This document shows, piece by piece, positions 46,089-54,908 of a stretch of 64,000 nucleotides of DNA (its first letter is position 1; each line of letters starts with the position of its first letter). The notes beneath the pieces were generated by a model that saw nothing but the letters and a program-made list of their open reading frames with translations, did no database searches and was not told the DNA's origin. Position numbers and translations under genes: made by a program. The stretch lies in NCBI RefSeq assembly GCF_000300975.2, contig NZ_AEEC02000023.1, positions 1 through 64,000 on the forward strand, given 5' to 3'. Source of the DNA: Herbaspirillum frisingense GSF30 (GTDB taxonomy: Bacteria > Pseudomonadota > Gammaproteobacteria > Burkholderiales > Burkholderiaceae_D).

Positions 46089-46964
46089 TCAGATCAACAT
46101 CAAATTACCCGTCCACCGCCCCATTTCCCCAAATAGCGCCACCGCGCCCGCGACAGCAAGGTAGGGGCCGAAGGCGATGGTCTGTTCACGGCCGACGTCG
46201 CGCAGGCGCATCTGCCACAGCCCGACCACCGCTGCGCCGGTCGACGCCAGCACGATGACTGGCAGCAGTGGCGCCCAGCCCAGCCAGGCGCCAAGTGCGG
46301 CTAGCAGTTTGAAGTCGCCGTAACCCATGCCGTCCTTCCCGGTGAAGAGGCGGAAGATCCAGAAAATACTCCACAGTGCCGCATACCCGGCGACCGCACC
46401 CCAGACGGCCTCGCGCAGGGGAACGAAGGCGGCAAACGAATTGAACAAAAGTCCCAGCCAGAGCAGCGGCAAGGTAAGGCAGTCGGGCAAGATCTGGTGA
46501 TCGAGATCGATGAAGAAGAGGGCGGTCAGCGCCCATAGCAGCAGCAATGCGCCCGCCAGTTGCAGCGTCAGACCAAAGTGCCAGGCGGCACCGGCAGCGA
46601 GCAGGGCGCTACCCAGTTCGATCAGGGGATAGCGCAGCGGGATGCGGGCCTGGCAGCCGGCACAGCGACCGCGCAGGAACAGGTAACTGAGGACCGGAAT
46701 GTTTTCGGCGGGGCGTACCGGGCGCTTGCAGGCTGGGCAATGCGAGCGGGGCGTGGCCAGTGTCAGTGGCGCTACTGGTGTCGAGGGTAGCTGTCCTGCG
46801 CCCAGTGATTCCTGCTCGTGTGGGTAAGCGTAGGCCGCTTCCAGCATCAATGGCAGGCGATAGATCAGTACATTCAGAAAGCTGCCAATGAAGAGTCCGC
46901 CCAGCGCCGCAGCGCTGATGACGAACCTGGTGTCGGCGAAAAGCGCGTGGGCCAATCCAAACAT
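46089..46964 (-). CDS. pilU: Type IV prepilin peptidase
   Basis: 291 aa, A24 aspartic peptidase in the inner membrane that cuts and may methylate prepilins. The catalytic Asp residues are Asp153 (FIDLDHQILPD) and Asp217 (GMGYGDFKLLAAL). The zinc-type Cys pairs C76/C79 and C101/C104 of the cytoplasmic loop are present. Start at 46964 has AAGGA upstream; earlier in-frame starts overlap the transglycosylase gene. It would process the three pilins and PilV encoded in the same cluster. R64 PilU lacks this long N-terminal loop, so the name reflects position and function. Confidence 0.93.
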   Translation of the reverse strand: MFGLAHALFADTRFVISAAALGGLFIGSFLNVLIYRLPLMLEAAYAYPHEQESLGAGQLPSTPVAPLTLATPRSHCPACKRPVRPAENIPVLSYLFLRGRCAGCQARIPLRYPLIELGSALLAAGAAWHFGLTLQLAGALLLLWALTALFFIDLDHQILPDCLTLPLLWLGLLFNSFAAFVPLREAVWGAVAGYAALWSIFWIFRLFTGKDGMGYGDFKLLAALGAWLGWAPLLPVIVLASTGAAVVGLWQMRLRDVGREQTIAFGPYLAVAGAVALFGEMGRWTGNLMLI

Positions 46965-47011
46965 GCGTGTTCCTTGATGGGAGGGGAGAAGCGGTGCCGA
47001 CGCACCGCTGA

Positions 47012-47464
47012 CTACCTGGCTTCTCTGAGCAGATGGCGCAGGCGGACGATGACCTGGGTGGCGTAGCGGGCGCGCTTGTCGGGGCTGACTGCGTTGTAGG
47101 CACCGAGGGCTTCCCAGCTCACACCCATGCGCTGGAAATTGGAACCGAGTATCCAGGCGCCGACATGGATGTTGGTACAAGCATCAAGCAGGTCAGATTC
47201 ACTGATGCGGTAGCGCGCCAGAAATCCCAGCCAGCTGGAATTGATCTGCATGATGCCGATGTCGCGCGTGCCGTTGCGGTTGCGATTCAGTGCACGGGGA
47301 TTCATGCCTGACTCTTGCTGGGCAATGGCCTGCAAAATCAGCGGAGATACGCCGTAGCGCGTCCCCGCCTGTTCGAAGCACAGGTTGGACGCCCGCGCCG
47401 GCGTGCCGTACAAGGCGCTCGCCAGTGTAGCGCCCAGTATCAGGGCTTTATAGGGACGGTACAT
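47012..47464 (-). CDS. pilT: Lytic transglycosylase of the pilus system
   Basis: 150 aa. The signal peptide ends near ARA25, followed by a soluble lytic transglycosylase domain with catalytic Glu51 in QQESGMNP, then GIMQINSSWL and GAYNAVS. PilT/IpgF/VirB1-type enzymes open peptidoglycan for pilus assembly. It starts directly after the stop of the upstream small gene (TGA-ATG). This PilT is the R64 transglycosylase, not the retraction ATPase of the same name. Confidence 0.92.
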   Translation of the reverse strand: MYRPYKALILGATLASALYGTPARASNLCFEQAGTRYGVSPLILQAIAQQESGMNPRALNRNRNGTRDIGIMQINSSWLGFLARYRISESDLLDACTNIHVGAWILGSNFQRMGVSWEALGAYNAVSPDKRARYATQVIVRLRHLLREAR

Positions 47465-47788
47465 TCAGCGTTCATCCTTCGGTGTGGAAGGTCTGGCCTT
47501 GACTAGCGGTGCGGCACTGAGGAAGAACACCGGCGCTCCCAGCACCATCGACAGCATGATGGCGCCGGGGTAGCTCAGTACCCGGAAGTGACCGAGTCCA
47601 AAGGCCAGCAACAAGGTCGCCACGCAGAGCAGAGGTAGCGCGGCAGAGCGCGTCCGGCCGGAGGGAGCGACCGGTACGCGACCCCTGCGTGCACGCCGCA
47701 GGCGGAAGTACAGGTAGCCCAGCAAGAACGGGCCGCCATAGGCCAGGAGCAGGAACAGCAGGATCAACATCATCTCGGTAGCGTGCAT
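47465..47788 (-). CDS. Small membrane protein of the pilus cluster
   Basis: 107 aa with three hydrophobic segments (about 5-27, 50-65 and 73-93) and an Arg-rich loop (RLRRARRGR). Not recognised. It lies three bases after pilV and abuts the transglycosylase gene, so it is certainly part of the operon. Confidence 0.7.
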   Translation of the reverse strand: MHATEMMLILLFLLLAYGGPFLLGYLYFRLRRARRGRVPVAPSGRTRSAALPLLCVATLLLAFGLGHFRVLSYPGAIMLSMVLGAPVFFLSAAPLVKARPSTPKDER

Positions 47789-47791
47789 CGC

Positions 47792-50107
47792 TTATTCCGT
47801 GGTCAGGTAGGTCCAGCGTTTTTTCTTGAACATGACGAACTGGTAATAACTGACGTTACCTCTGAGGGAGACTACGCCTGGGGAGGTGTACACCGGGTTA
47901 TTATAAAAGTCGATCTCAAGTGAGTCCGGTTGGAAATTGGTATATCGTCTGTCCGGGCCTCCGGCCTTCCCATCATCGTCGAAATAGCAGTTCGTGCAGC
48001 TGGAGCTTGGCCTTCTGAATTTGGGCTTTGTCCATTCCGACGGGTTCATGGGAGGGTTGAACTTGAAAAGCATGCGGCTGTAGTTGTCATCCGGGTAATT
48101 TCCTCCAAATTCTCTGTTCCGGAAAAAATACAGTCCTTTATCGAGTCCGCGTGTCTCCTGTTTGTTTGCCCAGCTGTTGATGGGGACGCCATTTTTCCAG
48201 TGTGTCAGATGGACTTTTTCTCCCTGGACGGTCTGTCCCTGAAGGCCCAGCGCGGGATGGTACCAATACTCCCTCCAACTAAAATCGACGACCAGATATT
48301 CCCCGGTATCGATGATCTCTTCCGTATATTTCTTGAACGGAAGCTTCCACTGTGCCCCGCCACTGCCGTTGGACGTGCACCGCAGGATGCCCGACTCATC
48401 ACCGTTGCGGTTACTTGCCAAGGCATTGACCTGATCGGTGTTGCAGCTGTCCCCTTCCTTGGCGACTTCTGCCTTGGGGCGCGCATAGATGCTGGCCGAC
48501 CAGGCCAGGCCGCTGCCGCTGCCCGCCTTGCAGACGAGCAGATTGGCCACGCCTTGCGCGGTGATTTCAGCAGCCATCATGCCCTTCGTGGTGCAGGACT
48601 GCCCCGATACCTGGCTACCCATGGCTGCGGGTTGCCATTTGTGTTCCCTGCAGATGGCCATCAGGCCGTTGGGCAGATAGGCGGCTGAACCGTCCGGGCT
48701 GCAACTGTCGCCGGCATTAACCTGGCTCAGGCCATAGTTGTTGTTGGCGGTTTGCCAGCTGCCGGCGGCGCACATCATCAGGCGCCCGGTGGTGTCCTGC
48801 GCCAGCGCCAGATTCTGTGCACATTTCGTACCCAACGTGACGAAGTCGCCATTCACCAATAGACGGGCGCCGTCGCTGGTAAGCTGGGTGCCGTTCTCGA
48901 TGTTCAGATGGGCGGTGCTAACACCACCCTTGGCGTTCAACTGGCCTGCCACATCCAGCGACTTCTCCATCTTCACAGGGGCCTTGAAGGTGGCCTCACC
49001 ATTGACCACCAGCGACTGGATATCGGTAGCACCCTGGACCACCATCTTGCCCAGCGCCGTCAGGGTACCAGTGACATCCAGCGTGCTGTTGAGTTTGGCG
49101 GCACCATTGGCCGTCAGGGTGCTGGTGGTTATGTGCTGCGCCTCTAATTCTTTGAGATTGGTGATGGAGTGATTGGCAAAATCCCAGTCCGCCGTCGGCT
49201 TGAGCGAGCCGTCGCGGCGGATCAGTTCCAGCGCGACGGCGGCTGCATAGCCATTGCGCCAGGCCAGGATGCCGGGTAAGCCCGTGGTGACGTTTTTTAC
49301 CCGCTGCTGCACCGGATTGGGAACGCTCCAGGCACCGGCATAGGCTTTCAGATCGAACTGGGGATTGATGCTGCTGGTGGTGGCATCGCGATCGGGTAAC
49401 CCCGAACTTGCACCCACACCGTTGGACATGCGCAGCAGTCCCGACATGTCCGCCTGCACCAGCGCATAGGGCTGCACGTTGAAGACCAGCGAATCCAGAT
49501 TGATGTCGGTCCCGGCCGGCGTACGTTTGATGACGATGCCGTAGATGTTGTCATGCTTGGCGGCCGCGTTGCCGGTGGCGCCGCCCGTGACCACCGTGGC
49601 ATGCACCGGCAACAAGGGGGCGGCAGGAATCTCCCGGTCCACCAGGCCGAGGGTCTGCAGGTCGGCCAGCGTCGGCTGCAGGATGTTGGTGACCTGATGT
49701 GTCTTGCTCGCGCCGGCAGCATCTGTGTAGCTGGCCGCGAAATAGCATGATTTGTCAGGGCTGCCTGAGGCTGGATAGCTGACCTTGGCACAGCTGTCGG
49801 GGTAGGTGCTACGGTCGATGATGTGCGGATAGTACAGTGTCATGTACGCGCCTATGCCATTGTTGATGCGCGCATAGGCAGCGTTCTGCGCTTCCAGCAC
49901 AGCGGTCTGGCGTTGCTGCGAAGCCCAGTCGGTGCCAACCGCGCCGGCTGTGCCCAGCATGGCCGTGGTCACCAGTGCCTGGCCAAGTGCGAAACCGCGT
50001 TGTCGGCGGTACGGGTAGCGCCGTGGGTGCCGATGGGGGGCAGGGAGAAGACTGCACCGGGGGAAGCACAGCAGCTGCTGCGCGATGCGATGAAGTAGGG
50101 AAGTCAT
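47792..50107 (-). CDS. pilV: PilV-like minor pilin / pilus-tip adhesin
   Basis: 771 aa. A long leader is followed by a prepilin-like site RGFALGQALVTTAML (Gly38); the usual Glu5 is replaced by Gln or Gly. The middle (about 300-420) is a beta-repeat region rich in Thr/Asn. Four Cys modules follow at about 426-452, 466-492, 502-536 and 552-588 (G-x-x-C ... C-x-x-G-x-W), as in shufflon-type PilV. The C-terminal 180 residues are unique and probably bind the recipient surface. Start at 50107 shares one base with the pilR stop (TAATG). No shufflon recombinase or inverted C-terminal cassettes are seen. Confidence 0.85.
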   Translation of the reverse strand: MTSLLHRIAQQLLCFPRCSLLPAPHRHPRRYPYRRQRGFALGQALVTTAMLGTAGAVGTDWASQQRQTAVLEAQNAAYARINNGIGAYMTLYYPHIIDRSTYPDSCAKVSYPASGSPDKSCYFAASYTDAAGASKTHQVTNILQPTLADLQTLGLVDREIPAAPLLPVHATVVTGGATGNAAAKHDNIYGIVIKRTPAGTDINLDSLVFNVQPYALVQADMSGLLRMSNGVGASSGLPDRDATTSSINPQFDLKAYAGAWSVPNPVQQRVKNVTTGLPGILAWRNGYAAAVALELIRRDGSLKPTADWDFANHSITNLKELEAQHITTSTLTANGAAKLNSTLDVTGTLTALGKMVVQGATDIQSLVVNGEATFKAPVKMEKSLDVAGQLNAKGGVSTAHLNIENGTQLTSDGARLLVNGDFVTLGTKCAQNLALAQDTTGRLMMCAAGSWQTANNNYGLSQVNAGDSCSPDGSAAYLPNGLMAICREHKWQPAAMGSQVSGQSCTTKGMMAAEITAQGVANLLVCKAGSGSGLAWSASIYARPKAEVAKEGDSCNTDQVNALASNRNGDESGILRCTSNGSGGAQWKLPFKKYTEEIIDTGEYLVVDFSWREYWYHPALGLQGQTVQGEKVHLTHWKNGVPINSWANKQETRGLDKGLYFFRNREFGGNYPDDNYSRMLFKFNPPMNPSEWTKPKFRRPSSSCTNCYFDDDGKAGGPDRRYTNFQPDSLEIDFYNNPVYTSPGVVSLRGNVSYYQFVMFKKKRWTYLTTE

Positions 50108-51195
50108 TAGTTCCTCTGCGAGGTTTGTTGGGTTTTCTTTTGCACGGCACTCTGCAGTTGTTGCGTGGTCGCCATGAAGCCGAGAAGCATGGAGGCCAGC
50201 GCGACACCGCAGAGCAGGAGCATCACGCTGTTGAGACGGGCAGACGATTTTTCGATGGAGGTGGCGATGCGGTCGATGGAGCCGGTGCCGATCTTGACGA
50301 AGGCTTCCACCGGATCGCGGCGTTCGGAGGCATCCATGATGCGGTCTTCCAGATCCTGGTTGAGCACGCCGGTGCCGAAGGCTGCACCGAAGTTTTCAGC
50401 ATTGGCCGAGCTGATACCGCGCAGGATGCTGCGCACATGCCAGCGCATCCACGGGGTCGAGTAGCGCACCGCCTGCTCCAGCGACGAGCGCAGCGAAATT
50501 CCCGAGCGCATCAGCGAGGCCAGCGAGACGATCAGCATGGCGCCGGAATAGTCGCGGTAGACGCTATAGGGCAGGCGCTTGTCGAACGGCCGTCGACTTG
50601 GGCCGGCCCAGTGGGCCAACGAATACATGAAGGCGATGAAGAGGATGACATTGGTCCCGATCATCATCAGTCCGTAGTGCCGCACGCCGTTGGCAACGGC
50701 GGCCAGGGCCTTGCCCGAGGCTGGCCACTCGCTCACGGGCATGATCGATTCCAGCACCGGAATGGCGTAGAACGAAAAGCCCAGCAGAATGGCGTAGAAC
50801 AGCGCGATCAGGAACAGTGGATACATCACCGCGCCCTTGATGGCAGCCGTCATGCGCTCGGTCTTTTCCACCGTGCCGGAAAGGAAGCGCAGGCCCTCGG
50901 CCACGCTGGCGTCGCCAGCGGTCTGGGCGGCATCGAGCATCATCAGTTCCGAGGTGGGCGCCACGCCCTCCAGCGCCGTGGCCAGCGAACCGTTGATGGC
51001 GTTCCTAAGGATGTGGCGGTAGAGCAGGGCCATGCCCCGGTCGCGCTTGCGGGCGCGCTTCTCGTACTTCTTGAAGGTGGAAAACAGCGGCACCCGGTCT
51101 TCCAGCGACATGGCCAGGTCGAAATAGAACTCGGCCCGGCGTGCGCGCAGCTGGCGCTTGGCCATGCTCAGTTGCAGGTGTTCGAATACGTTCAT
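50107..51195 (-). CDS. pilR: Inner-membrane platform protein PilR (GspF/TadC family)
   Basis: 362 aa with the T2SSF fold: two cytoplasmic helical domains separated by membrane helices at about 130-155 and 185-205, and a last helix near 330-350. Typical parts are LAMSLEDRVPL, ALEGVAPTSELMML and LASLMRSGISLRSSLEQAV. It anchors the assembly ATPase. It overlaps pilQ by four bases (ATGA). Confidence 0.9.
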   Translation of the reverse strand: MNVFEHLQLSMAKRQLRARRAEFYFDLAMSLEDRVPLFSTFKKYEKRARKRDRGMALLYRHILRNAINGSLATALEGVAPTSELMMLDAAQTAGDASVAEGLRFLSGTVEKTERMTAAIKGAVMYPLFLIALFYAILLGFSFYAIPVLESIMPVSEWPASGKALAAVANGVRHYGLMMIGTNVILFIAFMYSLAHWAGPSRRPFDKRLPYSVYRDYSGAMLIVSLASLMRSGISLRSSLEQAVRYSTPWMRWHVRSILRGISSANAENFGAAFGTGVLNQDLEDRIMDASERRDPVEAFVKIGTGSIDRIATSIEKSSARLNSVMLLLCGVALASMLLGFMATTQQLQSAVQKKTQQTSQRN

Positions 51196-52877
51196 GACAT
51201 TCTCTTGTGCACGATTTGGCGGAATCCTTTGGGATGACCAAAGGTAGTCTTGAAGTAATAGGGGTCGATCTGCCCCTGGGTCAGGCTGTAGAGGGCATGG
51301 CCCCAGGCGGCTTTGCCACGCATGTCCAGGGCATCGAAGGGGGCGACGCGGGCGGCATGGTAGTGGTCGCGCGCATCCAGATCGCGCCCGGCCAGCAAGA
51401 GCCGCAGCAGGTCGTTGTCGGGCGTGATCACCTCGGCCGCCACGCATACGCCGCGGGTACCGGCGTGCGACAGCTGGCTGTAATCCACGCCGGGGATGCG
51501 GCAATGGACGCAGCCGCTGTCGCTGGCGCACATCATCTGGTCGATGTCGAGACCGAAGACGGTTTCGTAGGCGTTCAACTCCTCGGCCGGCAGGCGCTCT
51601 CTGGCGGGCAGCTTGCAATGCGTACAGTTCCTGGGCAGCAGCGCCTGATAGACCAGGATGGACAGGAATTCCGGATTGCAGACGGCATGCCGGTCCAGTC
51701 CTACCATCTTGGAGGTCAGGCGCGAGACGATGCCCAGGGCCGAGGTGGCATGCACGGTGGTAAAGATCTTGTGGCCGGTTTCGATGGCGGCCTGGGCGAT
51801 TTCGCCGGAGAGCGGATCGCGCACCTCGCCGAACATGCCGATATCGGGGTCAAGCCGCAGAAAGGCCCGCATGGCGTTGAGGAAAGGGTTTTCCGCGCCG
51901 ATGGCATTGGTCCGCTGCACCGAGAGATGGGTCACGCCCGGCACAATGTACTCGACCGGGTCTTCGATGGAAATGATCTTGCGTTCGCCTCCGGCAGCCA
52001 GCATCGACAGCATGGAGTTGAGCGTGGTGGTCTTGCCCGATCCGGTCACGCCAGCCACGAACACGCCGCCCCAGGCCGATTGCATGGCCAGGTCCAGCTG
52101 CTCCACCTGACTGGGCAGGTAGCCCAGTTCCGGCAGGGTCTTGACCTTGCTGGAGGAACTGGCGCTGGAATGCAGGATCCGCAGCACCACATCGAAGCCT
52201 CCCACCGAGGGGTGGCTCTGGTAGCGCAGAGTGAAATCCCGTTCCTTGTTGCGGATCGGGATCATGGCCTGCTGCGGCAGGCGGGCATTGAACGCTGCAT
52301 CCGAGCGCGACAATTCCTCGGCCTGCACGGTAAAGGCAGCGCTCACGGCATCAATGACGATCTGTGCCGGATAGCTGCCGATACGGCGTATCACGCCATC
52401 CACGCGGGCGTTAAGCGTGGCATGGTCGCCGCGTACCTCGAGATGGGCATCGCTGGCGCCGATCTCGATGGTGCGCCCGACCATGTCGGCGAAGTAGTTC
52501 AAGGGCTTGGATTCGGCGATGATCAGGTCAATCCCCGATACCGCCCTGGTCGCCGCCGCTTCATGGTTGGCGGCGACCTGATAGTCGAGGACCTCGAAGA
52601 CGATAGGTTCGGCGGTGAAGAACATGCGTGGCGTCTTGCCGTCGCGCTTGAGGCGGTCAAGGATGTGGAACCACTCCGAGGACAGGTTCACGCCCCGGGT
52701 GGCAACCATGGCAATCACGCCCGCTTCCATGTTCAGCACGGCGATGCGCTCCTGGTTGAAAGTGCGGTATTTTTCGGCCGGCCACATCTCCATCACGCTA
52801 CGGAACTGCGGCAGTTCCTCGGCGCGCCGGAGATGGGCCATTTCCAGGTTCGGTGATGACTTTTTTTCGGGAAGCAT
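51192..52877 (-). CDS. pilQ: Pilus assembly ATPase PilQ (GspE/PilB family)
   Basis: 561 aa. N-terminal domain about 1-130, then the secretion ATPase core: Walker A GVTGSGKTTT near 285, Asp box around SIEDPVEYIVPG, Walker B DPDIGMFGEVRD, His box TTVHATSA. CxxC pairs (CTHCKLP, CVHCRIPG) are of the zinc type. It powers pilus assembly. Start is ATG 52877; a TTG at 52895 overlapping the pilP stop is the alternative, and neither has a clear ribosome site. Confidence 0.93.
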   Translation of the reverse strand: MLPEKKSSPNLEMAHLRRAEELPQFRSVMEMWPAEKYRTFNQERIAVLNMEAGVIAMVATRGVNLSSEWFHILDRLKRDGKTPRMFFTAEPIVFEVLDYQVAANHEAAATRAVSGIDLIIAESKPLNYFADMVGRTIEIGASDAHLEVRGDHATLNARVDGVIRRIGSYPAQIVIDAVSAAFTVQAEELSRSDAAFNARLPQQAMIPIRNKERDFTLRYQSHPSVGGFDVVLRILHSSASSSSKVKTLPELGYLPSQVEQLDLAMQSAWGGVFVAGVTGSGKTTTLNSMLSMLAAGGERKIISIEDPVEYIVPGVTHLSVQRTNAIGAENPFLNAMRAFLRLDPDIGMFGEVRDPLSGEIAQAAIETGHKIFTTVHATSALGIVSRLTSKMVGLDRHAVCNPEFLSILVYQALLPRNCTHCKLPARERLPAEELNAYETVFGLDIDQMMCASDSGCVHCRIPGVDYSQLSHAGTRGVCVAAEVITPDNDLLRLLLAGRDLDARDHYHAARVAPFDALDMRGKAAWGHALYSLTQGQIDPYYFKTTFGHPKGFRQIVHKRMS

Positions 52878-52891
52878 GTGGATGCCGCTTA

Positions 52892-53572
52892 TCAACGCAA
52901 GGCCGGTGCCGTATTACCCATATTGACGCGATCGCCCGGGATCTGGGGCTTGCCGCCGAATTCCAGGGCTGGTAGGCGGCCTTTGCCCGGTAACTGGCTG
53001 GCCAGATGGCGTGCCTGGGTATCCGCTGTGACTAACGCGCGCGAATCGTCGCCGCCCTTGGGCACGGAAAGGAACAGGCAGGTCTCCTGTTGCTGGCAGG
53101 CCTGCACCGCCGCACCGCGTTTTTCCCTACCCGCCTTGATGCTGTCCTGGGGGCTCTTGGTCAAGAGCACACCTTCCTCCATGAGGATGATGTATTTCCA
53201 CGGCCCCATCTTGCGCAGCGGCCCAGGCACAGGTACTACGCGTGACTGGCCGTTGACATCAAGTTCGGCCTTGTAATTGCGGTCGATTCCGTACAGGCCC
53301 AGAAGCACCGGATTTCTTTCCACCACGGGTTCAGCGGGAGTGTCCTTGGAGGGATTCTTGCTGGCTGGATTGAGGCGGGCAGCGAATTCCCGTTCTCCGA
53401 CTTGTTTGGCGAGCTTGATCATGTCGCCCAGAGTGGCGCCCTGGTCGATACGGCTGGCGCTCGCATCGGCCGGTGCTGCTGCGTCCATGGCATGGCAGGG
53501 TAGCGCCGCGCCTAGCAGCAAGGCGGTGAGTGCGACCATCGGCGGCAAGTTAGAAGTCTTTACCTTTTGCAT
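52892..53572 (-). CDS. pilP: Type IV pilus biogenesis protein PilP
   Basis: 226 aa. Signal peptide with cleavage near CHA (about residue 29); the mature protein has a helical N-part (GDMIKLAKQVGEREFAARL) and a beta-rich middle (LGLYGIDRNYKAELDVNG) typical of PilP from R64-like systems, which link the secretin to inner-membrane parts. Start at 53572 lies inside the pilO gene, giving a 23-base overlap. Confidence 0.85.
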   Translation of the reverse strand: MQKVKTSNLPPMVALTALLLGAALPCHAMDAAAPADASASRIDQGATLGDMIKLAKQVGEREFAARLNPASKNPSKDTPAEPVVERNPVLLGLYGIDRNYKAELDVNGQSRVVPVPGPLRKMGPWKYIILMEEGVLLTKSPQDSIKAGREKRGAAVQACQQQETCLFLSVPKGGDDSRALVTADTQARHLASQLPGKGRLPALEFGGKPQIPGDRVNMGNTAPALR

Positions 53573-54908
53573 AATATTTTCCAGAGAGCTTGTAGCGGGT
53601 CTTTTCAATGGGCGCGACGGTCTTATCCGTGTCGAGTTCGACCGTGATGCTATCGATAGCCACGTAGTCTTCCAGCACGATGTCCTCCATGGTCCACAGT
53701 GGTCCTTCTATGGCCCAGACCGCGTTGACTACCGGGCGTACCAGTTGGTTGATGTCCCCTTGTCCGGCGAACAGTTGTGCCGGCTCCACCTTGACTTTGA
53801 TGTCCATCATGGATAGGTCTTGCAGGGTGCTGAAGAACTTCGATGACACTGTGCTGCGCAGCGGCAGTGCCGCGCGCGTCAGCTTCGGTGGTGGAGGTGC
53901 GACCGCCGCAGCATTGTCCAGGCGGTGCTGCGTCACCAACTGGGCGCTGGTCAGATCGTCGGGACTGAAGACGTCGTATTGCGGCTGGCCCATTGCCGAG
54001 GGCGGGAGCGCATGTCCGAACTCGGCAAAGTTGCCGTAGCTGCGGATCCAGGAGGCATTACACAGTGCCGGCGTACATTCCACCTTGCTCAGTCGCCAGC
54101 CCTTGATCTGAAGCGGAATTTGCTTCAGACCGCCCAGCATGCGCTGAAGGCTGATCTGGCCGATGCCGGTAACAGCCGCCAGATCAACGTCAATCTTGTT
54201 TTCGTAGACAATGTTGGGATCGCTGGCGATGCGTGCTTGCTCGTCGGCGAGCTTCTTGTCCCGGGCCAGCTTGTAGGTGACCGCGCCGAAGCCCACCACG
54301 AACACGACCGCCGATGCCGCCAGCAAAACGAGCATTTTCCTGATGTCGGGAATCTTCTTCAGGCGCACCTTGGCTGTGACTTCGTCCAGCACCAGGTCCC
54401 AGTCGATCTCTTCCACATTGCCCAGCAGATCGACTGCACCGACCCGCCGTACCGAGCCCGGGTCGGTGAGCTGCAGGAAGGTGCTGATGCGCTCGCTCAC
54501 TACCTCGGTGTTGCCGATGACATCAAATCCCGGCACCGGCTGTCCGTCGCGCAGCACGACCACGCAGCTGCGCCTGGTATCGACATGGAAGGCGAAGATT
54601 TCTTCGCCGCCGTGCGAATAGTTCTGGCCCAACAGCAGTGCCAGCGAGACCAGTGCGCCCCGCCCCTTTCCATGACCACCCGGGTTGGAGGAGAAAAATC
54701 CGATCTGCGTACCATCAGGTGTGATGCAATAGCTGTGCTCGTCCTCGGCCCGGGCAGCGCTGAAGAGTTTGCTCCGTTCGCCTTTGGTCAATGGCACCCA
54801 GTGCAGGCCAGCCACCAGGGCCACCTTCTCTTTCGGGAAGATGCGGCTGTGGTCTACGACCGGTCGGGTTCTGCGGACCGGCTTCTTGTTGAGTAGAGTC
54901 TTAAACAT
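53550..54908 (-). CDS. pilO: Type IVB pilus protein PilO (PilO2)
   Basis: 452 aa. Cytoplasmic N-terminal half, one membrane helix at about 193-213 (MLVLLAASAVVFVVGFGAV), then a periplasmic part. The N-terminal FPKEKVALVAGLHWVPL and the ECTPALCNASW Cys pair are visible. PilO2 proteins bridge the inner-membrane ATPase/platform and the secretin. Its ATG overlaps the pilN stop by eight bases. Confidence 0.85.
   Translation of the reverse strand: MFKTLLNKKPVRRTRPVVDHSRIFPKEKVALVAGLHWVPLTKGERSKLFSAARAEDEHSYCITPDGTQIGFFSSNPGGHGKGRGALVSLALLLGQNYSHGGEEIFAFHVDTRRSCVVVLRDGQPVPGFDVIGNTEVVSERISTFLQLTDPGSVRRVGAVDLLGNVEEIDWDLVLDEVTAKVRLKKIPDIRKMLVLLAASAVVFVVGFGAVTYKLARDKKLADEQARIASDPNIVYENKIDVDLAAVTGIGQISLQRMLGGLKQIPLQIKGWRLSKVECTPALCNASWIRSYGNFAEFGHALPPSAMGQPQYDVFSPDDLTSAQLVTQHRLDNAAAVAPPPPKLTRAALPLRSTVSSKFFSTLQDLSMMDIKVKVEPAQLFAGQGDINQLVRPVVNAVWAIEGPLWTMEDIVLEDYVAIDSITVELDTDKTVAPIEKTRYKLSGKYYAKGKDF

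Noticed and set aside
47000-50107. Shufflon at the end of pilV
   Set aside because: No recombinase gene, no inverted partial C-terminal cassettes and no repeated 19-bp sites were seen.
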